From the NCBI GenBank assembly GCA_037893225.1, contig JAZGUH010000225.1, positions 1,302,001-1,366,000 on the forward strand: a stretch of DNA of 64,000 bases. Direction: 5' to 3'. Below are positions 42,601-55,500 of this stretch, piece by piece. Both the position numbers and the translations under genes were made by a program. Numbering within the stretch: position 1 is the stretch's first letter; each line of letters starts with the position of its first letter. The notes under the pieces are model-generated. The model saw nothing but the letters and a program-made list of their open reading frames with translations, had not been told where the DNA came from and did no database searches. This stretch comes from Hippasteria phrygiana (Eukaryota > Echinodermata > Asteroidea > Valvatida > Goniasteridae).

Positions 42601-43447
42601 ACCCCAGGCCTGTACACGTGTATGCACGGTGCTAGCTCACACGCGTGGTCCCGCAATACAGTCCACTCCAAATATGGCTTTATGACTTATTCATGAGACG
42701 TCATTCATCCAATAACCGCGCTTAAAAATGACATTTTGCAATATGCAAAGCCATGCACGCAGTCGGCGCGTGACATCATGAGTTCGCTGCTTCGTATTTT
42801 TAAAATTCTATTTCCAGTCACGGAGCGCCGGCCGGTGTCATAGGAATATCCGACTCCCATGAAATTTGGGCTTCTCTTCCCTTTTATTGGTTTAATCCTC
42901 TCACGTGACCAGCAACTCTTCCAATTATCGATATTATTGATCAATTAGCATGTGTAAAACTACCATATTTCATGGTGACCAGATTTCACGCCACACCTGC
43001 TACATCCAGCGGCGCGGATATTCCGGAAGAATTCAGTTCACCGTTCATCCCCGTAAAACTGTTGATTTTGTACAGGTTTTAGAGATTCAATTGGGTTCAA
43101 CTTTTGCCGTAACGAATACAAATTCGACAATTGCGCAGAGTATGAATTGGTGTTTGGTTAGAAAATAAAAATCTGGTCAGTTACGTGCGCGCCGGAGGAA
43201 AAGTTTGTCTCTTAAGCCTATATAGTGCGATCCATTTTAATTAATGCTGGATGACATGTGGACACGGAGAAGTCGGGAAATACATTTCAAGACAGTGCGT
43301 ATACAGCGGCGTGGCCAGGAGAAAGGGGAAGGCTGGATTCCCCCCCCCCCCCCCCCACGGGGGATGTACTATTATAATAATAATTTTCTTTATAAAACTA
43401 CAATACTATTATTTTCTGCGTATCCGAATTTTATATTGCGGGCGACT

Positions 43448-43503
<56 letters not shown>

Positions 43504-46500
43504 GATTTTTTTTTATCATGTCCTTATAGCTACGCCACAAGCTGTGGGTATGAAATGATTGTTTTGGTAGGTCAAGACAAGTCACGACTGAGGTTTTCAA
43601 TACCGTAAATGACCACACGGCGATATAGTGGTTGTCCCTATGAGGGGCCAGTCCCCGTTTTATTGTTATAAATATTGCAATCAGAAAGGTTTTCCAACAA
43701 GGTATAATATGGAACAGCCGTCGTGTACTACTCGGGACCGGTGTCATATGAATATCCGACTCCATAAATTCTGTTTTCTCTTCCCTATTATTGGTTATCC
43801 CTCTCACGTGACCGGCGCTGCCTAGTAGATTCACTAAGTCGGCTTTTCAGGCAGCGCAGGGTGACAGTAATTTATACTCCACCGGCCTCGAGATAGTCAG
43901 CCCCCACACTATCATTGCTATACTGGACATCATATTGGTACAGGAAACGCGACGAAATGATAGTTCGCGTCAACTTCGCGAGCTTCGCAAGGACCACAAC
44001 GCGAGGTCTAAAACAAGGAGCAAGTTTGTGTCATCTTTTATAGCAGACACCATGGATAAATCGAAGCTCCTTCCAGAAGTTGCTGAATTACTTGTCCAGC
44101 AAATGGATCTTCATAGGCCTCCTGCTACTTTCGTAACCGACCCAAAGCACTGGGTCTGCCGACGTTATATGCAGTCATTCAATCAAGCAGCATGGTACGT
44201 GTCATGGAGAAGGATTGGAGTTGCCGGTCGGCATGCCGCTTCAGTCAAATCACAGTTGTGCAGGACAGGAGGGCCCGAGAATAATGAGACGCGAGTTTGA
44301 ATCTGGTCATACATCAAAATCGTTATTATGAAAAAGCTCAATGAAACCATTGCTTCAACCCGAAAGCAGCATTTTGAACCTCAACACCTAAATAGAAAAA
44401 CAACTTTCAATTAAAACCAGGGTGGATCCTAGGGCCTACTGCTTTGGTTCAGTGTGAAGATGGAATTTGCGTAAGGGATGATGTAAATTAGAATACTGCT
44501 TTGGTTCATTCCTTTGCATGGTAAATATAGATCCATGATTTTTTTTCTTAAATATATTAAGATCGGAGCATTCATGGAATTTGGGATAAGATTCGATAGT
44601 GTTACTAAGAGAGAAATCAACAATGGTTCTTGCAGGTGGGACGTCTAGTGCACAAGTTCCTATTACACTCACCCCTCCCGAATGGGTAAACGGTGAACAC
44701 TTTTTTTACTTCTTTACTTTTATGAGTATAAATTTGCATGTAAAAAATGAAACCAGTGCCAGTGGGTTCGTTCAACTTGAAGGTTTAGGCCAAATGCGGC
44801 CGGCCGGGTGAGCGTGAAGCCCACAGAGCTTGCATTATTTTCAACCTCATTCCCAATATTAATAGGAAAAAAAAGAAATTGTCGACCCACCCTCTTTTCC
44901 AAATGGCCTAGGTGGAAGGGGCGGCGGAACACTTTTTCTTTATGTGGAAATTCAGAAATCCCGACAAAAATCCTGAAATCAGGAAAAATCCCGACAAATC
45001 TCACCCCTGACATGTACGTGTGTAGGCACATGTATGGGGAAAAATATCATGTGCCTAATTGGAAACAACAAAATGTTTACAGTCAGAGTCTCCAGTAATT
45101 CAGCTCAATCAAGTGTAATAATTGCGGAGATTTGGAAGGTTTTTATAATTTGGTAGCCGAATCAAATCCAGCAGAATTTCAAAGACGAATGTGTCAACGT
45201 GCAACCTTTTCAAGTGTCTAGGTTGCGAACAGTAAACAGCCGTTGGCAACTCTAAGGGGCCCGGGGCGCGCGACATGTTTTGTCTAGCCAGTTTGGCTCA
45301 CCGCCAAGAATGAGTGTGGGAACTGGCTGCAAGCGCGCGCAAACACAGGTATGTCGTTATGACGACGGTTTCCTCCACCAATGAGCCGATGCTTAACATT
45401 CTGGAGGACCGCCCCAAACATCATGTGGATTGGAATTCGACGGGGCATCTCCATAGAAACAGTATCACCCAGACAACCCAGTACGTGTAGACTCTCTTAG
45501 GCCTACATATTCATGGTTAACTTGCCACATACCAAGAGACTGTCTGTTAAGCTACCCACCCCTCCATCCGGGCTGCCCCACCGAAGATGTGGGGATTGCC
45601 ACTTTTGAAGTGACAAAATCCCCACCCCTGGGGCAACATTTTAGTGACAATCCCAGACATACATGGGTGGGGCACCCCACCGTATGGTTTTAACTTCTGA
45701 TGATGGGGAAACAATGGCAAAATGGGTGAACAAAATCCCTACCCTGGGGATTGAAAAATGTGACCAAACCCCCACATACGACCTGGGACAGCCCGGGGGA
45801 GGGGAGCAATTAATAGGCACATTAATAATAATATTAACAATAATTATATCCTTTAAAAATAAATTATTTCAGCTTTAAGAGTAGCATGGTAAAAACACGA
45901 TCACATGGATAGGCCTCGTCTGTTGATATTTCCAAAATATTATTGATTGTGATATCGTTTGAAACACTTCTAACGACTACGAACAACAAAATTATTCACA
46001 ACAATTTGCAAGGATTTTTTCTTTTACACAATATAAAAAAGTTATACAACATTTAAACAAAAAATTAAAAGCAATCAAACCGAACGAAACCCATGTAAGT
46101 AATCCCTTAATCAAATTGTTCCTGAGACGAAACATCTTGAAGTTATTAATACAATCCTGGTGAGGGCTGTCCATTGTTGATCGCGCGCTTGCGATCCTGA
46201 ATAAATTATATTTCCACAGTTGTTTCACGCAGTCGATTCGTAATTTCGATTTGAAAAATCAAGTACCGTCTGATCCTATATAGGCGTGGCAAGGTCTAAA
46301 TATACACACACACACACATGATGACTACATTTTCACAGAAAGCTATACTCACTACAGATTTTAAGGACCATGCAATATTCGATAGTGGGGTCTTAAACGT
46401 TAATTTTCTCGCAATCAGATAATTCCCTGGTTTTCCTTCTTCCATGTTCGTACCATCCTCCAAGTTCTTGCTAGGTGGGTTCATGAATAAATGTATTTAT

Positions 46501-49500
46501 TATAAATATATTGGGATCAAATTAAAATCTTTATCGACCGTTAATGTCAAAAGGAAAGAAAGAAATGGTCTCCAAGTTAAGAAAAACAACTACCGATGTT
46601 TTAAAACAAACTGATGTGGAATTGAATGAACGAAAATAAACTCGATAAGGCTGCCAGGAACGCAGTTTTTTTGCGCTTGCTCTTGGTGTTGTAATTAAAT
46701 AAAATGCTGCCGAATGCCGACGCAAAAATACCCCCTGCAGATTTCCCGGATCAGAGCGCCGGGAAGAGGTATGCGTACTCCGCGTATAGTGTACTCCGCT
46801 GACTCTGTGGATGTACAAAATTAGCATGACAAAGGTGCATTGTTATACGATGCAAATGACCCTGCTGGTCTTGCAGGTGGCTGGTAACTAAGAACAAGAA
46901 TTTTGCTCGCGAACCTCGCAGAGTCAGCGAACGGTCATTATTGCAAAGACCCCTTAACAATGTTCATCTGTACTCTAACAAACACAATTGACAGGCGGTA
47001 GCACAGGTCTTGTATAGGTCTTTGTTCTACACCTCATTATGGCTAGGATGTATGGATGCAAACAACTGCTAAGCAGAGTTTTACCTGCAAGTGCTCAACC
47101 CTGTGAGTGTCCTTAGCCTTGACGTCTCTCCAAACCCTGTCCAGTTCAGTAACTTCGTGACCGACCCTGTCTGACATAATGCCTGGTGTCTGCTGCTGTT
47201 GTTGCTGTTGCAAGTCACGGCCACTATGTATCAGCTCTTTGATCTCAGGTTCACGTTGTTGCAGCTCTTCATCTTTTGCCTGAACAATAATATTCAATGA
47301 AACTCAAAAGCACCTTCACAAAGTTCATTTGTCTCCGTTTCATAATTTGCTCATTGTAAAGCAATGTCTATTTTCAATTAACCACAAAAAGGTGCTACTC
47401 TGAGATTCAATCACAAAATCATAAACAGACATTCCCAGCAATGACTCCGTGTCACAGGCACTACTGGAATGTTCTTTAACTAATATCTGTGAGACTGGTT
47501 AAAACTTCTGCATCTTTTGTTTGATGTTACAAAGCAATTTCAAACTTTGTGTTAATCGTGAACAGCTGTGTCCAATATGTTTTGTCTTACTGTAGCTGCA
47601 GTCGAAGTCGTAACTAATCAGACCATGTGTGAATGACTATGATGCTGGATTTGTCCAAATGAGAAAAAAATTGGGAGGTGATCCCTATAAAAATAGAAAA
47701 TGATTTGTCAAAGCTTTATTAAAAATTCAAATAAGAGTAGCAACTACTACCGATACTCTATAAAATAAATTTCATAACTTTTCTAGGAAAGGATTATTCA
47801 CAGACATTCAATTTAATCTTTCAGGAAATATTTGAAATTACTGTGTGACCCAATAACTATTCACTTTTCCATCATCCTACATGGAAAATGATCACTTGAT
47901 TAATAGCAGAATACTTCTCCATAAATTTTTGTTTTCCCAACTGTGAAATAATCTCAAAATCCTAACATATTTTGAATGATGCAAATCTTCAACATTTTAA
48001 GTTTTACTCTGTATGCAGCATATGCCACTCAAAGTCTAGATTCTGTGAAAAGGAAATTCTGACAATATGACAAATTTAAAAAGCCCTAAACGACTGGTAT
48101 AAAATCATACAAACCATTTGCTGGTCCAGTTGCTTCTGTAGGGAGTCTAGACTCGTCCAATCATCTGGCTCCTTCATTTGATCCCTGACCTCCTTCAACC
48201 AGCCAGTCGCCTTCTCCGTCCTCTCGACATATGCAAACATCATCGTCAGGGCGACGATCTCCACGGGGAACTGGCGCGTGCTATCCAGGGTGGCCTTGTG
48301 ACCGCGGACCAGGCTGGCCAGCTGACGCTCGGCTGCGAGCCTCTGCTGAGCGGGGCAGTCTTGGGATAGCTCCTTGAGGGTGGCGCTCAGCCAGGCCAAC
48401 TCATCATGGGTCTCGTCAGCCATTTCTGACAGGAACTACATGTAAGAAATTGGGGAGGGAATATTGTTGATAATCATGCAAGGTTCTGATTGCCAAAGAG
48501 CACGGCTGAGTTTCATAGGCTTGCCAAGCACAAAATTGTCTGCTGACAAAATCTGCATCCATTTAACCCCTTGCCACCGGTTGACACAAATATGTGCAGA
48601 TAGAAAATGTCCACCTAGCCGGTTGATGTCTATACACGCCAATTTCTGCATTTTCAAACCATTATTGGGGTATTGTGTACGTTATGCTTGGCTGCACAAG
48701 CCTCTTGTTTCCGTTTCGCTGCACAACCCGGCCTGGCACCCCGGCGCCCCCATGTAATACCCGTCATGCCCGGGTTCAAGGGGTTAATAAAGACCACAAG
48801 CAGTAAGCACAAAAAAGAGTTCACGAGAAGCAGAAATGATATAAAATAGTGACACAACAATAGTTGCCAACTAGTCAAAAAAACAAAAAACAAGTGCTGT
48901 AATTTATTGATTATACGTGATATTATAAAAAAAAATTGAGACAGAGAAGCATACAAGTACTAACTAGCTGGTAGCTATAGAGCCAATATTTTCTGTGGTT
49001 AGCAATTCCACGGCTTTGACTCGGTGTAAATTTGACTTACCTCAAACTTTGAGCATAGGTTCCTGAAGTCCTCATGATTGTCAGTGGTCTGAATGGATGT
49101 CATGATGCTGCTAGTATCAGTCACCCACTGGGACAGGGCTTCAAATCTGTCAAGTTTGTTCAACACAAAATACGACTTTTAACCAAGTTTTATTATGAAA
49201 ACAAATGCTACGCCGATCTGCGCACTTCCGCGTTTGAAAACGAGGATCTCAATGTCCCAGTAAACAATTTTATGCTGATCGTGCGTCTGCGCTTCCTTTT
49301 ATGGCCTGATTAATTCATGCATGAATGAATGTGCTGAAAAGCGTTGTTTTGATTGCCACTGACATTCTCGCTTTCAACCCGGAAGTGCGCAGAAGGGGCT
49401 AATGTGAAATTCCTCTATGAAAGCTAATTACTCTATGAAACCAGGACTACCTGCAATACTTGTGTGTCAAAATGTCTGAAACAAATAATAGGCTTATGTT

Positions 49501-52500
49501 TCAGAGTATTGTTGCTAATCAGGCATTTGAAATGCCTCAAATGCTAATTTTTTAGACACTTCAAATGTCTGAATCTTAATCTGTGAGCCTATTTTTCATG
49601 TTTCGGACATTTCGACACTGACAAAACCATTTCAGACATTCCTGGTTTATAGTTTTAAGTGCACAACATACAGTTTCCGCTTCCTAGCCAGGATCAAATT
49701 GGCTCTAAGTATTAAGCCTGCTGACTGTGTGTTACTGTCATGTTTCTCCGTTCATCATCTAGTGGTTCCACTAGTCATTTGCACTTGGATATTACAGTAC
49801 ATGTGCTTTGTTAGACAGTGTCCAACCAGAAATCCACCAACAAGCAAAAATCCAATTAAGATTTAAACAAACTTTCACCATGTACAAAGTTATGAGCGTA
49901 AAACTAATCTCAAACTCAGGGTAAAAAAAAATCATCTTTCTTTAGATCACAGTTAACTAATTTATAAAGTCAAACAATCCACAAGGAAAACTGACTGGGT
50001 AAATTTGAATACATTTTCAAAGTGAACAAAGAAACTGGCAGGAGTGGGAATCGAACCTGCGACCTCCGGGTCACCGTACCGGCGCTCTACCAACTGAGCT
50101 ATCTTGCCCTATGTTGGCGGTCTCCCAAATTGTCAGTATCTTTGTTCGGGTGGGCGCTAGTCAGAATCCCTGGCTATACGGCATTCTGGGTTTACGACTT
50201 CTGACTAGCGCCCACCCGAACAAAGATACTGACAATTTGGGAGACCGCCAACATAGGGCAAGATAGCTCAGTTGGTAGAGCGCCGGTACGGTGACCCAGA
50301 GGTCGCAGGTTCGATTCCCGCTCATGCCAGTTTCTTTGTTCACTTTGACAATTTATAAAGTGTTTGACTTAAATCTTTCGGTGACAAAATTGAATTTACC
50401 AGTTTCCCCACTGACTTGTGCATAAAATTGAGCCGTCTTTTGTCCAAAGTGGCCAGTGAATGGCCTACTGCACATGCGCTGTACAGTCATATTTCTAATT
50501 CCGAATTTGCTGACATTTCTTGCACAAACTTGTTCCTTCTTATAGTACCTATCATTGTACTCCTGCCACACCCCAGGTAGATCATGAAGCCGCTTGGCCA
50601 ACTGTAGCACTTCCTGGCTCAGCTTCTCGTGGCTGTCCCGACCCTGTTGGATGGCCTGGGTCAGGAGTGAAGGGTCATACTTAGGGTCAAGGGTCATCAG
50701 CTGCTTCTGTATGTCCTCCATGGCTTGGATGCATTCCGAGCAGGACTCTAGGGGTCTCTGCTTAGGAAAGAAATTCTGCAAAATAAAGGGGGGGGATTAT
50801 ATTAAGATCGTATAAAAATCACTGTGTGTTTATCACTGTAAAATACATCAAATGTGATAAGATACTATTTTATAACAATTGTATACAAAACACATTATAA
50901 AAAAAAAATTGGTAGTAGATTTTGGCAGATTTTAGATGAGTGACACTGAATGTACGCATCCATTATATCCACCTGACATCTGCTCAGGGCCCAGTAACAC
51001 TGAGCTGCTTAGCAGAAAATACTGCTGAGATAATTTATGTGCTGAGCAACAATTAGCAGTGAACCAGCCACAAGCAATACAGATCACATGGTATTTTTGC
51101 TGGTAACCCATTATTTTTTGCTAAGCAAACAGTTTGTGATTAGCAAAACTGCATGCTTTGCAGCTCCATGAAATTGGCTGTGACGCTAAAATGCATGTAC
51201 CCAGTCTGGTAACCCGACACCTGTTCATGGTGTAAGCTTTGATGTTTACCGTGTGTCTGTCCATGACATCTTTTGGTGTCTGTCCATCTGTGAGTGCCTG
51301 GTGCTCTGCAGCAAGCTCAGCCTCAATTTCTTGAAGTTTCTGGTCAAGAGTTTCCTTGGCTTTCTGAAAGTGCAGCTGACACGACTTCAATGGCGCAGCT
51401 CGCATCAACATCTGTGAAGAGAGATGAATAATAAAACCAACAGATGTGACTGCACAGAAAGTTTTATAATCTTGAAAAAAAATCTTATATTGCACCAAAA
51501 TCTATCAGAAAAGGACACTCATGACACTGAAAAACCAAAGAAATTTCAAAAGCTTTAAGGAACCTTAATAATATCCTACATAAGAATACACATACTAAAA
51601 ATCTTGATTACATAAAATACCGTGGGTCATTCCCGACCAAAGCACCTCAAGGTTGTCAGGTGAACGACCCAGATTTTTTCTAAAAGAATACCTCTATTCA
51701 AATCTCCAATGCTGTTTCTCAGATAAGACCACCTCCTAAAAAATCCATACCCCACCCCTTTTTCTCATTCATAGTTAGGTTAAACTTTTTGGACTTCACA
51801 GATGCAACTATGAATGAGAAAAAGGGGCGGGATGTAAATTTTCAGGGGGTCATAGCTCAGAAATGACGTTGGTCAGAAATGAGTTAGGTCTTCAAATTTT
51901 GAACATATTCATGGAACGTATGGAGGTATTTTTCTAAAGAAGTTTTATCAAAATCTGAATTGGACACCTGACATCTTTCCTGAAATTTATGTGATTTGGC
52001 ATGGAATGACCGAAGTAAACCAACATGCAATAACATGTATTTAATATCTTCATAGCACTTGACTTCAAAATTCATAAAACTTGACGATAACGACAATGAG
52101 GAAGACGACGGTTCAGCCTTTTATCCACTGACCTGATATCTCTCCTGCAGTGCACGCACTCTTCCCTCTACCCTCTGTCTCTCCTCGGGGGATAGTGAGT
52201 GGAGTAATTCCCGACTCGTCGACAAGAATCTAGTCAACACGTCTGGCTGTCCAGACTCAAACCATGCCTATGGGTGATACAACACAGGATCCGAATATCA
52301 ACAACAGGAAAAGTATTATTCAAATGAGTTCTTTGGCTAAACTAGTCAAGAGAAACATTTTGAACATTCAGCATTTTCATTTGAAAGCTTCCTTAAGCCT
52401 CCAAAATCCACCACTGTGCAGAAATCCACAACTACATTCTTTGTATTCTAACTTAGTTCGCATTAGCAGAGAGAAAGTGTGGATGAAACGTCTTCTGACT

Positions 52501-55500
52501 ATTCAACCACATGGTCTCAACATCCAGGAAGGGAATGATTAACTCTTAATTTTCCCCTTTTGTCATTTGTTTACAGATAATCCTCCTGGCAAACCCTCTT
52601 GGGGTCTCTTGCCCACTTTCCATTTCCTGTTTATCCTTGCCACTTCCCTTTGTTCCTTCTCTTGCCCTATTACCACCTTCTATTCCCCCTTCACCACACC
52701 CCTTTGTCCCATTTCCCAAGCTTCATCCCTCTCATCTTAACCTCTCATCTTAATCTCTCATCTTAATCCCTCCCCTCCTTCATCCTTACCCTAACCACAC
52801 TTCTTTGTTCCTTTCTTCCTGGCTGTCCTTTCCCATCCCTTTGATGTTTACCCACTGCCATGCTCCTTTGCATCCCTCTTTTGTGTTTCTCCACCCACCC
52901 CCTCATGCATGTGTGTTCCCTACATGTTTGTTTCTTGTACTGTCATTTGCCTTTGAAAAGGAACTTGCTTAAGTTCGAAACATCAACATTTTTTTATTTG
53001 TATATTTCAGGTCCATTCAGTCAGTCAGCAGTTTGCAGCAATTTGTTTATTCTAATAGCCTTGTATAAAAGTAATCTGGTTGGGCCAAGTAGGTGCTACT
53101 CTACCCCATCCTGCAAAATCACCCAAAAACCTTCTAGTAGATGTTGAAGAATCTGAGAGGGTTAGGAAAAAGAAAAAAAACATGCTTACCTTATGACTGT
53201 CCAGCTGTTTGCCGATTGGTCCTTTGTGTTCTTGCAGTTGTTTGCTTGCCTGCTGCAGCCAATCAGCTAGCTCGGTTTCTTGGAGCTCAAATCCTTGCCA
53301 CTCCTTCCTCTGTCCAGACAGCCGTTCCTCCCAGTCCTTTCCTGCACTGATGGCAGTCTGCGCAACAAATTGAGAAACGCATTCCCGTCACAAATTGTAA
53401 TTCATAAAAATTCATAAGTATGAATGACAAATACAATTTGTGTAACATTCTATAACCGACTGCCTTTTATTCAAACAAGTTTTATTTTTTTAGTGACTTT
53501 GACATTTGACATTTTGACCCCAAAATTCAGCTAGTCACCCCCTAAACGACAGCCTTCATCCATATTTTATGAAGAATATGACTCAGATCACACGTTGTTA
53601 AGAACATTTTATCAGTGTTGAATCCAAACAAGACAGTTACATCTGCAAAACCATTTTTGTCTATTTTTCACCAATCTGTATCATCCAAGTTACAAAAGAC
53701 ATGTTGCATGACTTTAAAAACAAATTATCAGGAGCATGGAAAATTCAGTAATTAATGCCAAAAATGTCATTTTTAGTCAATTTATCGGACAATAATGACT
53801 GCTTGTACTCGCCGTATATCGAAGCTGAATGCTGGCAGTGGATGTCTCCAGTATTGTAGTCTCAGTGTAATTCTCCTGGTTTAGACTAATGATGTATCGG
53901 ACGATGTGCGACTTGTCCTCGAGTTGCTGTCCAATATGCGGTGCTTTGGAGAAATGGGCCTGCATAATCAGAAAGTTAATTGAGTGACAATTCTTGCCAA
54001 ATTTGAATTTAATTATCTGGGAGTAGTGGGATCCCACTTTTGTCATCTGTCTGTTTTTGATTGTATTGTATTAATATCTGTTAGATTTGTATGCATTCTA
54101 GGGCCCCAAGGAGAACAGTTCACGGACAACTGATGGGGCTACGCTGGAAAAATGACACAAACAGCGTGTTTGCTTACTTACCCGCGCTTACCCGTGCCTC
54201 TAAATCGGGGAAAGTTGCACATGTGCAGTACGTTAGAGTAACGAACGATCTCGGGTCACTCGAGTGACGTTAACGCGGCTAGTAACGACATCTGTCTTCC
54301 ATTTTAAAGTGGATTGGTTTTAAATAAGGTGACATACTTGACTGAAGCAATGCTGCTTCATTCGCACTATGTACACATGCGTTAAATTTACGTCCATCGT
54401 CCAGAGTAATTTGGATACAATCTTTTTGCCTTTTGGAATTTCCTACCGCTGGCGCATCGCCGGACGTGGCAGCCATGTTTTTAGCATGGCCTTATGGGAT
54501 ACCAAGTAACCGGCTCGGCGGGTCGGTTAGTAGAGCCAGGCTCAAGTAAGCGCGAGAAGTCACGTGAGAGCTAAATCGAATGGACTCGCGCTTGCACGAG
54601 TAAGCACGGGGGATGTAATCGAACGCGGCAAAAATTTACGAATTATGATTTTCATAACAAGGTTTTATCTTGATACTTAGTTCAGTATCATCCGACCATC
54701 ATAAGGATGTTCTGACCACAGAATTATAGTTAGTCACTTCACAAGGGGTGGATATGGAAACTTCTCTTAATAACCCTCCTGTTCTCAGGGCCAAAATCGA
54801 CCCAGCTGCTGTACAGATCAAAACCTATCAAATTTCAGATTGAAACACACACAAACTGTCAGAGTTGGTGTTTAGAGATTTTGATAGGCTGTGATAGTTA
54901 TAAGTATAGGAGGGTTAATGCAGAAAGTTGTCAAGTTGAGGCTTGTTGACAGCCCACTTCACATATTGTGCCAGCTTTTCTCATTTATCAGTGTTGTAGG
55001 TCTCGGGACCGGTCTCGGTCTCATCAGCCTAAAGACCAATTTTTAATGTTCTAAGTCTTGGTACTCTGTGGTCTGTTTTGGTTCATCTCAGATAATCAAG
55101 GTTTCTGTATTTTGCTGGTCTCGAGGTCAAGAGCACCTCTATTTATCACTATTAAAAAATATTTCTTTACACCGTTTTGAGTTGCATCAAACAATAATTC
55201 AACATGGCAAGTAAATCTGCCATTATAAGATTTGGCTTCAAAACAAAAGTTTACTGAATAAAAAGATGACACCAAATATTTCGCTCCAGTTTGTTTCCAT
55301 GTCAAAAAAAAGTTATTTCACACAAGTCATAATTCTTTTTGGTTTACATTTTATCACTTAATTTACACACACAGTCTCTCAGTATCAGACCAACAAGTTT
55401 CAGTCTTGGTCTCAGGCTTGTTCTTAGTGTCAAACTAACAGGTATAGGTCTTGGTCTTGGTCTTGGTCTTGTCTCAAGACTAGGAGGGCCTTTTCTCAAA

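Larger units (their letters stand above)
41487..46953. mobile_element. 5.5-kb inverted-repeat-bounded insertion filling intron 10
   Basis: The left end GGGGTCTTTGCAATAA plus a TTCGC-rich stretch is matched in reverse at the right end (TTATTGCAAAGACCCC), followed by TTAA; the left flank reads CTTA. The interior is richer in CG dinucleotides than the host introns and contains internal duplicated blocks (about 41940-42360 versus 43008-43620), C and G homopolymers, and an exon-like frame. No transposase is recognisable. A composite of several nested elements is likely. Confidence 0.6.

Noticed and set aside
43244..43558. Glycine-rich plus-strand open frame
   Set aside because: Produced by the 54-G homopolymer; no other coding signal.
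45540..45810. GGGG/CCCC-rich stretch with CCCCACCCCTGGGGC motifs as a regulatory element
   Set aside because: Looks like a low-complexity imperfect repeat within the 5.5-kb insertion; no binding site can be argued from sequence alone.
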